Shown piece by piece: positions 57,637 through 64,000 of a stretch of 64,000 nucleotides of DNA; the first letter of the stretch is position 1, and each line of letters starts with the position of its first letter. The stretch covers positions 1 through 64,000 of the forward strand of contig CAVVIB010000021.1 of NCBI GenBank assembly GCA_963748205.1, given 5' to 3'. Made by a program: the position numbers and the translations under genes. The notes under the pieces were generated by a model. That model saw nothing but the letters and a program-made list of their open reading frames with translations. It did no database searches and had not been told where the DNA came from. The stretch is from JAIBJN01 sp963748205 (GTDB lineage: Bacteria; Actinomycetota; Thermoleophilia; Gaiellales; Gaiellaceae).

Positions 57637-59376
57637 TTAATCGGGCTTCGCACGCAGCTGAATTCCAAGCTCCCGCAACAGTTCCTCCTCCACCTCGGAG
57701 GGCGCTCCACTCATCGGATCGACGCCTGCCTGGTTCTTCGGAAAGGCGATCATGTCGCGCAGGTTCTGCTCGCGCCCGAGGGCCATGAGCATGCGCTCGA
57801 TCCCGAACGCGATGCCGCCGTGCGGCGGCGCGCCCATCGAGAGCGCGTCCAGCAGGAACCCGAACTTGCGCCGCTGCTCCTCCGCCGAGAGCTGGAGCGC
57901 GTCGAAGACGCGCGACTGGAGCTCCTGCTCGTGGATCCGGAACGAGCCGCCGCCGATCTCGATGCCGTTGACGACGAGGTCGTAGGCGTGGGCGACCGCC
58001 GCGCCGGGATCGCTCGCGACGAGCTCCTCGGAGCCCGGCGCCGGCCGGGTGAACGGATGGTGGACGGCCGTCCAGCGCTCCTCGTCCTCATCCCACTCGA
58101 ACATCGGGAAGTCGGTGATCCAGACGAAGCGCCAGGCGCTCTCGTCGATCAGGCCGAGCTCACGGCCGAGATGGAGGCGAAGCGCCCCGAGCACCCGCGC
58201 CGCGATCGCCGGCTCGGCGGCCGCGAAGAGGACCGTGGAGCCGGGCTCGCCGCGGAAGAGCGCGAGCTCGTCCTCGGAGAGAAACTTGGCGATCGGCGAG
58301 CGCACCTCGCCGTCCTCCGCGTAGACGAGGTAGGCGAGCCCCTTCGCCCCCCACTCCTTCGCAACCTCCTCGAGGCGCTCGAGCTCCGCGCGCGAGAACG
58401 CCTGCGGCACGCGGATGAAACGGACGGCCGGCGCGTTCCCGAAGACGCCGAACTCCGAGCCGCGTGTGGCCTCGGTCGCGTCCTCGATCTCGAGCTCGAA
58501 GCGCAGGTCGGGCTTGTCGCTCCCGAAGCGCGCCTGCGCCTCGGCGTGAGTCATGCGCTCGAACGGCGTCGTGAGCTCGTCGCCGATCCCTTCGCGCCAG
58601 ACCGCGGCGCACATCCGCTCCATGAGCGCGAAGAGGAACTCCTGGTCGGGGAACGCCATCTCGACGTCGAGCTGCGTGATCTCCTGGACGCGGTCGGCGC
58701 GGAGATCCTCGTCCCGGAAGCAGATAGCGATCTGGTAGTAGCGGTCGAAGCCGCCGATCACGAGCAGCTGCTTGAGGATCTGCGGCGACTGTGGAAGCGC
58801 GAAGAACCGGCCCTTCTGCAGGCGGCTCGGGACGACGAAGTCGCGCGCCCCTTCCGGCGTCGGCTTGAAGAGGATCGGCGTCTGGATGTCGAGGAAGCCG
58901 TCGGCCTCCATCTCGCGGCGGATGATCGAGACCATCTGCGCGCGGAGGGACAGGTTGCGCTGCATCCGCGGCCGGCGCAGGTCGAGCCAGCGGTAGCGCA
59001 GGCGCAGCGTCTCGTCGACGTTCTCCTCGTCGAGCTGGAACGGGAGCGCGGGCGCGCGCGAGACGATCTCGAGCTTCTCGACCTGGAGCTCGATCTCGCC
59101 CGTCGGCAAGTCGGGGTTCACGTTCTCGGGCGTCCGCCGCACGATCTCGCCCTCGGCGCGCAGGACGAACTCGTTGCGCACGGCGTGCGCCGCCTCGACG
59201 GCGCCCGGCGCCAGCTCCGGGTTGACCACGAGCTGGCAGATCCCCGCGCGGTCGCGCAGGTCGACGAAGACGAGGCCGCCGTGGTCGCGTCGGCCGTCCG
59301 CCCAGCCGGAGAGCGTCAGCTTCTGGCCGACGTGCTCGGGCCGGACTTCGCCGCACATGAGGTCGCGCCAGATCAC
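57637..59376 (-). CDS. aspS: Aspartyl-tRNA synthetase (bacterial type, AspRS/AsxRS)
   Basis: 579 residues: OB-fold anticodon domain (LSGWADGRRDHGGLVFVDLRDRAG), class II core with motif 2 FRDEDLRADRVQEITQLDVE and the GAD insertion, motif 3 GIAFGIERMLMALG. The end DMIAFPKNQAGVDPMSGAPS is the bacterial AspRS signature. No gatCAB in the window, so discrimination cannot be judged. GTG 59376 overlaps the hisS stop (GTGA). Confidence 0.96.
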   Translation of the reverse strand: MIWRDLMCGEVRPEHVGQKLTLSGWADGRRDHGGLVFVDLRDRAGICQLVVNPELAPGAVEAAHAVRNEFVLRAEGEIVRRTPENVNPDLPTGEIELQVEKLEIVSRAPALPFQLDEENVDETLRLRYRWLDLRRPRMQRNLSLRAQMVSIIRREMEADGFLDIQTPILFKPTPEGARDFVVPSRLQKGRFFALPQSPQILKQLLVIGGFDRYYQIAICFRDEDLRADRVQEITQLDVEMAFPDQEFLFALMERMCAAVWREGIGDELTTPFERMTHAEAQARFGSDKPDLRFELEIEDATEATRGSEFGVFGNAPAVRFIRVPQAFSRAELERLEEVAKEWGAKGLAYLVYAEDGEVRSPIAKFLSEDELALFRGEPGSTVLFAAAEPAIAARVLGALRLHLGRELGLIDESAWRFVWITDFPMFEWDEDEERWTAVHHPFTRPAPGSEELVASDPGAAVAHAYDLVVNGIEIGGGSFRIHEQELQSRVFDALQLSAEEQRRKFGFLLDALSMGAPPHGGIAFGIERMLMALGREQNLRDMIAFPKNQAGVDPMSGAPSEVEEELLRELGIQLRAKPD

Positions 59377-60599
59377 GCGAGCAGCTCCATGATCTCGTCG
59401 GGCGACTCCACGGGGACATCCTCCTGGCCCGGGCGGCGGAGGATCTGTCCGCTCTCGGCGACGACGAGCGTCCCGCGTGCGCCGAGGCGCTTCGCCTGAG
59501 TGAGCTGGCCCTTGAGCGACCGCGAGGCGTAGTCCGTGTCGGCGCGCAGCCCGCGCTCGCGCAGCAGCATCAGCCACGGCAGGATCTCGCGCCGGCGCGT
59601 CCGGTCCTCGAAGACGATGAAGAGATCGATTCCGGCGACTTCGGGATCGGCGGCGCTGGACGCCGCCATGCGCTCGACCCCCGCGGCCCAGCCGATGCCC
59701 GGCGTCGGGTCGCCGCCGAGCTCCTCGATCAGGTAGTCGTAGCGCCCGCCGGCGCAGATCGATGCCTGCGCGGCCTCCAGGCCCTCGTTCACGAACTCGA
59801 ACACCGTGCGCGTGTAGTAGTCGAGCCCGCGCACGAGCGTCGGGACGAGCACGTACTCGACGCCGTAGGCATCGAGGAAGGCGCGCACCTCGGCGAAGTG
59901 TTCCGCGCACGACGAGCAGAGCGACTCGCCGATCGTCGGCGCCTCGGCGAGCACGCGTCGGACCGCTTCGTTCTTCGTGTCGAAGACGCGCAGCGGGCTG
60001 ACGTCGGCCCTGCGGCGCGTGTCCTCGTCGAGATCGTCGCGGTGCTCGGCCAGGAACGCCTGGAGGCGCTCGACGTACGCCGGCCGGCACTCGCGGTCGC
60101 CGATGGAGTTGAGCTCGAGGCGCGTGTGCGTGACGTCGGCGCGCCGCTCGATGGCGGTGAAGAGCTCGATCACCTCGGCGTCCACGGCCGGGTCGTCCGT
60201 CCCCATGGCCTCGAAGCCGATCTGCCAGAACTCGCGGTACCGCCCCTTCTGCGGCGCGGCGTAACGGAACATCGGCCCGACGTAGTACGTCTTCACCGGC
60301 TGCGGCTCGCGGTGCAGGCCGTGCTCCAGGTACGCGCGCGCGACGGGGGCGGTGCCTTCGGGGCGGAGCGTCAGCGAGCGCTCGCCGCGGTCCTCGAACG
60401 TGTACATCTCCTTGTGCACGACGTCGGAGCCTGCGCCGGACGTGCGCGCGAAGAGCTCCGTGTCCTCGAAGGTCGGGGTGACGATGAGCCCGTAGCCGTA
60501 CAGGTCGGCGACCTCGTCGGCCGCGCGCAGGACGCCCCGTCGGCGCGGCTGGTCGGCGGGAAGGACGTCGAGCGTCCCCCGCGGCGCCTCGATCTTCAC
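59373..60599 (-). CDS. hisS: Histidyl-tRNA synthetase
   Basis: 408 residues: IEAPRGTLDVLPADQPRRR, motif 2 LTLRPEGTAPVARAYLEHG and MFRYAAPQKGRYREFWQIGFEAMG, His-specific motifs LVRGLDYYTRTVFEF and GGRYDYLIEELGG, then the anticodon domain. GTG 60599 overlaps the upstream hydrolase gene (GTGA). MBL-hisS-aspS matches the Mycobacterium Rv2581c-hisS-aspS neighbourhood. Confidence 0.96.
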   Translation of the reverse strand: MKIEAPRGTLDVLPADQPRRRGVLRAADEVADLYGYGLIVTPTFEDTELFARTSGAGSDVVHKEMYTFEDRGERSLTLRPEGTAPVARAYLEHGLHREPQPVKTYYVGPMFRYAAPQKGRYREFWQIGFEAMGTDDPAVDAEVIELFTAIERRADVTHTRLELNSIGDRECRPAYVERLQAFLAEHRDDLDEDTRRRADVSPLRVFDTKNEAVRRVLAEAPTIGESLCSSCAEHFAEVRAFLDAYGVEYVLVPTLVRGLDYYTRTVFEFVNEGLEAAQASICAGGRYDYLIEELGGDPTPGIGWAAGVERMAASSAADPEVAGIDLFIVFEDRTRRREILPWLMLLRERGLRADTDYASRSLKGQLTQAKRLGARGTLVVAESGQILRRPGQEDVPVESPDEIMELLA

Positions 60600-61243
60600 G
60601 GCGCGGCGGCCCGGAGATCGGCGAGGAACGGGTTGGTCGCGAGCTCCTGGCCGAGCGTCGTCGCCGGGCCGTGGCCGGAGTAGACGATGGTGTCGGGCGG
60701 CAGCCGGTCGACCAGCAGGCGGATGGACGCGAGCAGCGCCTCCCAGTCGCCGCCCTCGCGGTCGGTGCGACCGACGGATCCGGCGAAGAGGACGTCGCCC
60801 GAGAAGACGCAGCCCTCGGCAGCGAAGGCGAGGTGGCCCTCGGTGTGGCCGGGGACGCTCAGGACGCTGAAGGGGATGCCGGCGAGCTCCAGCTCCTCCC
60901 CGCCCTCGAGCACGACCTCGGGGGCGTGGCCCGGAAGCGACACGTCCACTCCGTACGGCAGGTAGTCGTCGGGCCGTTCGAGGCGGCCCCGCTCGGCCGC
61001 GGGCATGTGCACGGGCGCCCCGGTCGCCTCGACGAGCTCGAAAACGCCTCCGATGTGGTCGATGTCTCCGTGCGTGATCAGGATCGCGGCGCAGCGGGCG
61101 CCCCCAAGGGCCGCCTGGATCCGGTCGACCTCTCCCGGCCAGCCCGGGTCGACCACGACGGCGTCTTCCGCCCCGGGACGGCGCACGACGTAGCAGTTGG
61201 ACTGGAAAGGGCCCAGCGCGAGCTGCGCGACTTCGAGGGGCAT
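60596..61243 (-). CDS. Metallo-beta-lactamase-fold hydrolase (glyoxalase II-like), altered metal motif
   Basis: 215 residues. The first metal motif reads THGDIDH (His58, Asp60, Asp62, His63) instead of THxHxDH, so the second His is Asp. The other ligands are present: SVPGHTEGH, VFSGDVLF and a C-terminal YSGHGPATT. Family members act as hydroxyacyl-thioester hydrolases. The His to Asp change could alter the Zn1 site. ATG 61243 has TAGACT 9 nt upstream; first gene of MBL-hisS-aspS. Confidence 0.9.
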   Translation of the reverse strand: MPLEVAQLALGPFQSNCYVVRRPGAEDAVVVDPGWPGEVDRIQAALGGARCAAILITHGDIDHIGGVFELVEATGAPVHMPAAERGRLERPDDYLPYGVDVSLPGHAPEVVLEGGEELELAGIPFSVLSVPGHTEGHLAFAAEGCVFSGDVLFAGSVGRTDREGGDWEALLASIRLLVDRLPPDTIVYSGHGPATTLGQELATNPFLADLRAAAP

Positions 61244-61252
61244 CGGGGCCGG

Positions 61253-61258
61253 AGTCTA
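61253..61258 (-). promoter_or_regulatory. -10 element TAGACT upstream of MBL-hisS-aspS
   Basis: It ends 9 nt before ATG 61243 and is the mirror image of the box at 61274-61279, 15 bp away. Confidence 0.55.
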
Positions 61259-61273
61259 GCCGCCGACAGGAGT

Positions 61274-61279
61274 TAGACT
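61274..61279 (+). promoter_or_regulatory. -10 element TAGACT upstream of cupin gene
   Basis: It ends 9 nt before ATG 61289. Confidence 0.55.
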
Positions 61280-61288
61280 GGCGCTCCG

Positions 61289-61648
61289 ATGGAGACCTGG
61301 ATTCTCCCGGAGATCGACACGCCGGGTGGAAGCCGCTCGCCGGTCGTCCTCCGCAGCCAGGACGAGGCCAGGGCGGTGCTCGTCGGCCTCGATCCCGGCC
61401 AGAAGCTCGGCGACCACCAGGTCAAGGAGCACGCCTGGGTGGTCGTCGTCGACGGCTCGGTGACGTTGAGGGCCGGCGACGAGGAGATCGAGGCACCGGC
61501 CGGCACGCTCGCCCGCTTCGAGCCGGACGAGCGCCACTCAGTCAGCACCGAGCACGGCGCGAAGATCCTCCTCATCCTGGCGCCGTGGCCCGGCCTGGGC
61601 CACTACCGCGGCGACGACAAGGCGAAGGCGCCCGGCTCGCTCGGTTAG
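61289..61648 (+). CDS. Cupin-domain protein
   Basis: 119 residues, one cupin barrel: GLDPGQKLGDHQVKEHAWVVVVDGSVTL (two His and Glu-like ligand set spaced HxxxxH) and the second motif PDERHSVSTEHGAKILLI. Small cupins of this kind occur as sensors or metal-dependent enzymes; no substrate is evident. It is divergent from the MBL-hisS operon and shares TTAG at 61645-61648 with the stop of the next, convergent gene. Confidence 0.82.
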   Translation: METWILPEIDTPGGSRSPVVLRSQDEARAVLVGLDPGQKLGDHQVKEHAWVVVVDGSVTLRAGDEEIEAPAGTLARFEPDERHSVSTEHGAKILLILAPWPGLGHYRGDDKAKAPGSLG

Positions 61649-62064
61649 CGCGCCTTGCGCGCCGCTCGGTCTTTCTCGTGCCGCCGCAGCAGCATGCGGT
61701 AGACGAACGTGTCGACCATGTAGCTGAACGGCATGAAGAACGCGAGCAGCAGGAGGACGTTGAAGATCAGCCCTTCGGTCGTAAGGCTGTCCCCGGCGGT
61801 GAACACGATGAAGACGGCGATGAGCGGCCCGAAGATCGCGGTGCGCTTGAGGACGCGCTTGAGGGACGGCTTCTGGATCGGCCGCCCGCGCCGGTCGACG
61901 AGGCCGGTCGGCTCCTTCTCCGCCTTGCCGTTCGCCGCGCCGCTTCTGGCCTCGGCGACATGCGGGGCCTCGACGATCTCCTCGCCGTCCTCGGTCTCGA
62001 TCACGTACTCGTACTCGTGACGCTGGAGCTTCTCGCGCTTCCGGCGCTGCTTGCGGCTCGGCAC
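61645..62064 (-). CDS. Membrane protein with charged N-terminus
   Basis: 139 residues: a very basic and acidic cytoplasmic part (PSRKQRRKREKLQRHEYEYV, then EDGEEIVEAP), followed by two membrane helices (IFGPLIAVFIVFTAG and LIFNVLLLLAFFMPFSYMVD) and a basic tail (LLRRHEKDRAARKAR). I do not recognise the family. GTG 62064 lies 2 bases after the preceding stop, so it is coupled to the next upstream membrane gene. Confidence 0.72.
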   Translation of the reverse strand: MPSRKQRRKREKLQRHEYEYVIETEDGEEIVEAPHVAEARSGAANGKAEKEPTGLVDRRGRPIQKPSLKRVLKRTAIFGPLIAVFIVFTAGDSLTTEGLIFNVLLLLAFFMPFSYMVDTFVYRMLLRRHEKDRAARKAR

Positions 62065-62066
62065 GG

Positions 62067-62313
62067 CTAGGCGACCTCGATCAGCACCGCGATGACGACG
62101 AGCACACCGATCAGCAGCGAAGGCCGTGACGAAGGCGCTCGGGTTCCAGACCAGGTCGTTGTCCTGGCGGTAGCGAGACTTCTGCGGCGCGCCGTGGCCG
62201 GGCACCGGCTCCGCGGCCGTGTCCGAGCGCGGACGGCCTGCCGTCAGGCTCCACGCGATCAGGAGGCCGGCCAGCGCCGCGCCCGCGAACGCGAACGGGA
62301 CCCACCAGCTCAT
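62067..62313 (-). CDS. Small two-helix membrane protein, frameshifted
   Basis: About 81 residues: a first helix (WVPFAFAGAALAGLLIAWSL), a polar linker (KSRYRQDNDLVWNPSAFVTAF) and a second helix (LIGVLVVIAVLIEVA) that appears only after a one-base shift at about 62118. ATG 62313 has GGTGAGGGA upstream and lies 4 bases after the hutI stop. Function unknown. Confidence 0.62.
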
Positions 62314-62317
62314 TCCC

Positions 62318-63542
62318 TCACCGCTCCCATGCGACCTCTCCCTGCTCGACCACGACCACCACGTGCTCTCCACCGAGATGGTAGGCCAGGTAGCGCCAGT
62401 CCGGGGCGTCCAGCAGGACGAGGTCCGCCGCATACCCGGGCTCGAGGCGCCCGATGCGGTCCGCACGGCCGAGCACGTGCGCGGCGTTCACGGTGCAGGC
62501 CGCCAGCGCCTCGGCAGGCGAGAGGCCAAGCTGCGTGCATGCGAGGCTCATCACCACGGGCAGGCTCTCGCAGAACGCGCTGCCGGGATTGAAGTCGGTC
62601 GCCAGCGCGACGATCGCCCCCGCATCCACGAGCGCACGCCCGGGCGGCATCGGCCGGCCGAGGAAGAGCGCCGCGACGGGCAGCAGCACCGCGGCGACGT
62701 CGCTCCCCGCGAGGGCGCGGACGCCCTCGTCGCCCGTCGCCTCCAGGTGGTCGACACTGCGCGCGCCCAGCTCGACGGCGAGCGGGATCCCTCCCAGCTC
62801 CGTGAACTGGTCGGCGTGCAGCCGCAGGGCGAGCCCGGCGTCGCGGCACGCCTCCAGGTAGCGGCGGGCCTGCGGGACGTCGAACGCTCCGCGCTCCACG
62901 AACACGTCCGCCGCCTCGGCGAGCGCCGCGGCCTCCGGCAGCACCTCCTCCAGGGCGAAGTCGAGGTACGCGTCGGCGTCGGCGTATTCGGGGGGCACCG
63001 CATGCGCGCCAAGCCACGTGGGAACGCCGCCGGCCTCGCGGACGGCGCGGAGCTGGGCGAGCTCGGTGTCGCGGTCGAGGCCGTAGCCGGACTTGCCCTC
63101 GAACGTCGTGGTGCCTTGCGCCCGCATCCAGGTGCGATGGCGGCGAACGGCGTCGGCCAGAGCGGCCTCGCCCGCGGCACGGGTCGCCGCCACCGTCGAG
63201 AGGATGCCGCCGCCCGACGCGTGGATCTCCTCGTAGGTCGCCCCTCTCGCGCGCAGCTCGAACTCGGCCGCGCGATCGCCCGCGAAGCACGCGTGCGTGT
63301 GACAGTCCACGAGACCGGGGACAGCCACGCGACCGCGATCCGTCGACCTCGACCAGCTCGCCGGGAAGCGTCGACCGGTCGAGCTCCGCCATCGGGCCGA
63401 CCGCGTCGACGAGCCCGTCGACGCACAGGACGTAGGCGTCCTCGAGCACCCGTATCTCGCCGAGCGCGGATCCGCGCAGGGGCGCAGGACCTCCCGCCGG
63501 GGAGACGACCTGTTTCAGGTCATGGACGAGCAGCGCCGGCAT
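62318..63542 (-). CDS. hutI: Imidazolonepropionase, frameshifted
   Basis: Third step of histidine breakdown (imidazolone-5-propionate to formimino-glutamate). About 408 residues: metal motif GLVDCHTHACFAGDRAAEF, ASGGGILSTVAATR, EGKSGYGLD, the later His in LRLHADQFTELGG, and the catalytic Asp in ATDFNPGSAF. The N-terminal strand domain (LLVHDLKQVVSPAG) is joined across a shift at about 63335. ATG 63542 has TACCGT 9 nt upstream. It follows hutU on the same strand. Confidence 0.93.
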
Positions 63543-63551
63543 CGCCGCGGA

Positions 63552-63557
63552 ACGGTA
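63552..63557 (-). promoter_or_regulatory. Possible -10 element TACCGT upstream of hutI
   Basis: It ends 9 nt before ATG 63542; weaker match than the others. Confidence 0.35.
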
Positions 63558-63606
63558 CTCGACGGCTGCGCCCTCGCCGGCGCGCGTGGCGTGCGAGCGC
63601 GCCGCG

Positions 63607-64000
63607 CTACGAGTCGGCGCGTCCGGGCAGCCGGAGGCCGTGCTCGCGCGCAGCGGAGAGCGCCTCCTCGTAGCCCGCGTCCGCGTGGCGCATCACGCCG
63701 GTGCCAGGATCGGTCGTCAGCACGCGCTCGAGGCGCTCGGCAGCGTCCGTCGCTGCCGTCGGCGACCACGACCATCCCCGCATGGATCGAGTTGCCGATG
63801 CCGACGCCGCCGCCATGGTGGACGCTGACCCACGTCGCACCCGCCGCCGTGTTCACGAGCGCGTTGAGGATCGGCCAGTCCGCGATCGCGTCGGAGCCGT
63901 CCTGCATCGCCTCCGTCTCGCGGTACGGCGAGGCGACCGAGCCGGCGTCGAGATGGTCGCGGCCGATGACGACCGGCGCGGTGACCCGCCCGTCGCGTAC
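63607..64000 (-). CDS. hutU: Urocanate hydratase, 3' part, frameshifted and cut by the window edge
   Basis: The C-terminal 130 residues of urocanase: VVIGRDHLDAGSVASPYRET, QDGSDAIADWPILNALVNTA, WVSVHHGGGVGIGNSIHAG and the closing ERLERVLTTDPGTGVMRHAD. A one-base shift at about 63755 joins the last part. The 5' end lies beyond position 64000. It ends 64 bases before hutI, so the two form a hut (histidine to glutamate) cluster; hutH is not in the window. Confidence 0.93.

Overview
This is a dense, high-GC (roughly 70%) bacterial chromosome segment. Gene order and content point to Actinomycetota, most likely the class Thermoleophilia (Gaiellales/Solirubrobacterales-like); the class call is inference. 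Two blocks keep the classical actinobacterial order known from Mycobacterium: tlyA-nadK-recN-steA-mctB-pyrG, and alaS-ruvX-mltG-aroE-aroC-aroK-aroB-aroQ-pepQ-efp-nusB. Two-subunit GlyRS (glyQ/glyS), PPDK with its regulatory kinase, DUF3866, and leaderless-looking starts fit a deep actinobacterial lineage. No tRNA, rRNA, CRISPR array, IS element or prophage was seen.

Layout. 0-5.5 kb: a plus-strand export/envelope operon (membrane protein, membrane-anchored alpha/beta hydrolase, MacB/LolD-type ATPase, FtsX-type permease) closed by a 15-bp perfect hairpin. 5.5-11.1 kb: small mixed-strand units (SDR-cupin pair, zinc-ribbon protein, ComB, rhomboid with a zinc-finger head, lipoprotein, PLD-like protein). 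11.1-18.9 kb: minus-strand recO, glyQ, glyS, PPDK regulator, small membrane protein, ppdK, interrupted at 17.7-18.1 kb by a compositionally odd patch. 18.9-27.8 kb: glutaredoxin, esterase, deoB-deoA-fpg, alanine dehydrogenase, DUF3866, M20 peptidase, secreted matrixin-type protease. 27.9-42.5 kb: pyrG, a GT2/phospho-glycosyltransferase fusion, mctB, SRPBCC, steA, recN, nadK, tlyA, prenyl synthase, nusB, accC, a carboxyltransferase-BCCP fusion, efp. 42.5-52.2 kb: pepQ, shikimate genes including an aroK-aroB fusion, mltG, ruvX, a PAS protein plus receiver, alaS. 52.2-61.2 kb: a SigB-family sigma factor with a GHKL protein, DUF948, MnmA with an extra N-terminal domain, a three-gene envelope-like module, aspS, hisS, a metallo-beta-lactamase fold hydrolase. 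61.2-64 kb: cupin, two small membrane proteins, hutI and the 3' part of hutU.

How it works together. Most minus-strand genes are translationally coupled (ATGA, GTGA or TGATG junctions). Transcription units begin with a TAnnnT hexamer 6-9 nt upstream of an ATG/GTG and no Shine-Dalgarno sequence, which I read as leaderless transcription; about nineteen such starts are visible and several form very short divergent promoters. The main functional groups are aromatic amino-acid biosynthesis, tRNA charging, nucleoside salvage, biotin-dependent carboxylation, peptidoglycan/division factors and histidine breakdown.

Caution. At least twenty genes, including essential ones (ppdK, glyS, recN, tlyA, aroB, aroQ, sigma factor), carry single-base frameshifts. 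This looks like uncorrected indel error in the assembly rather than gene decay, so frameshifted genes are annotated as one CDS with the break marked.
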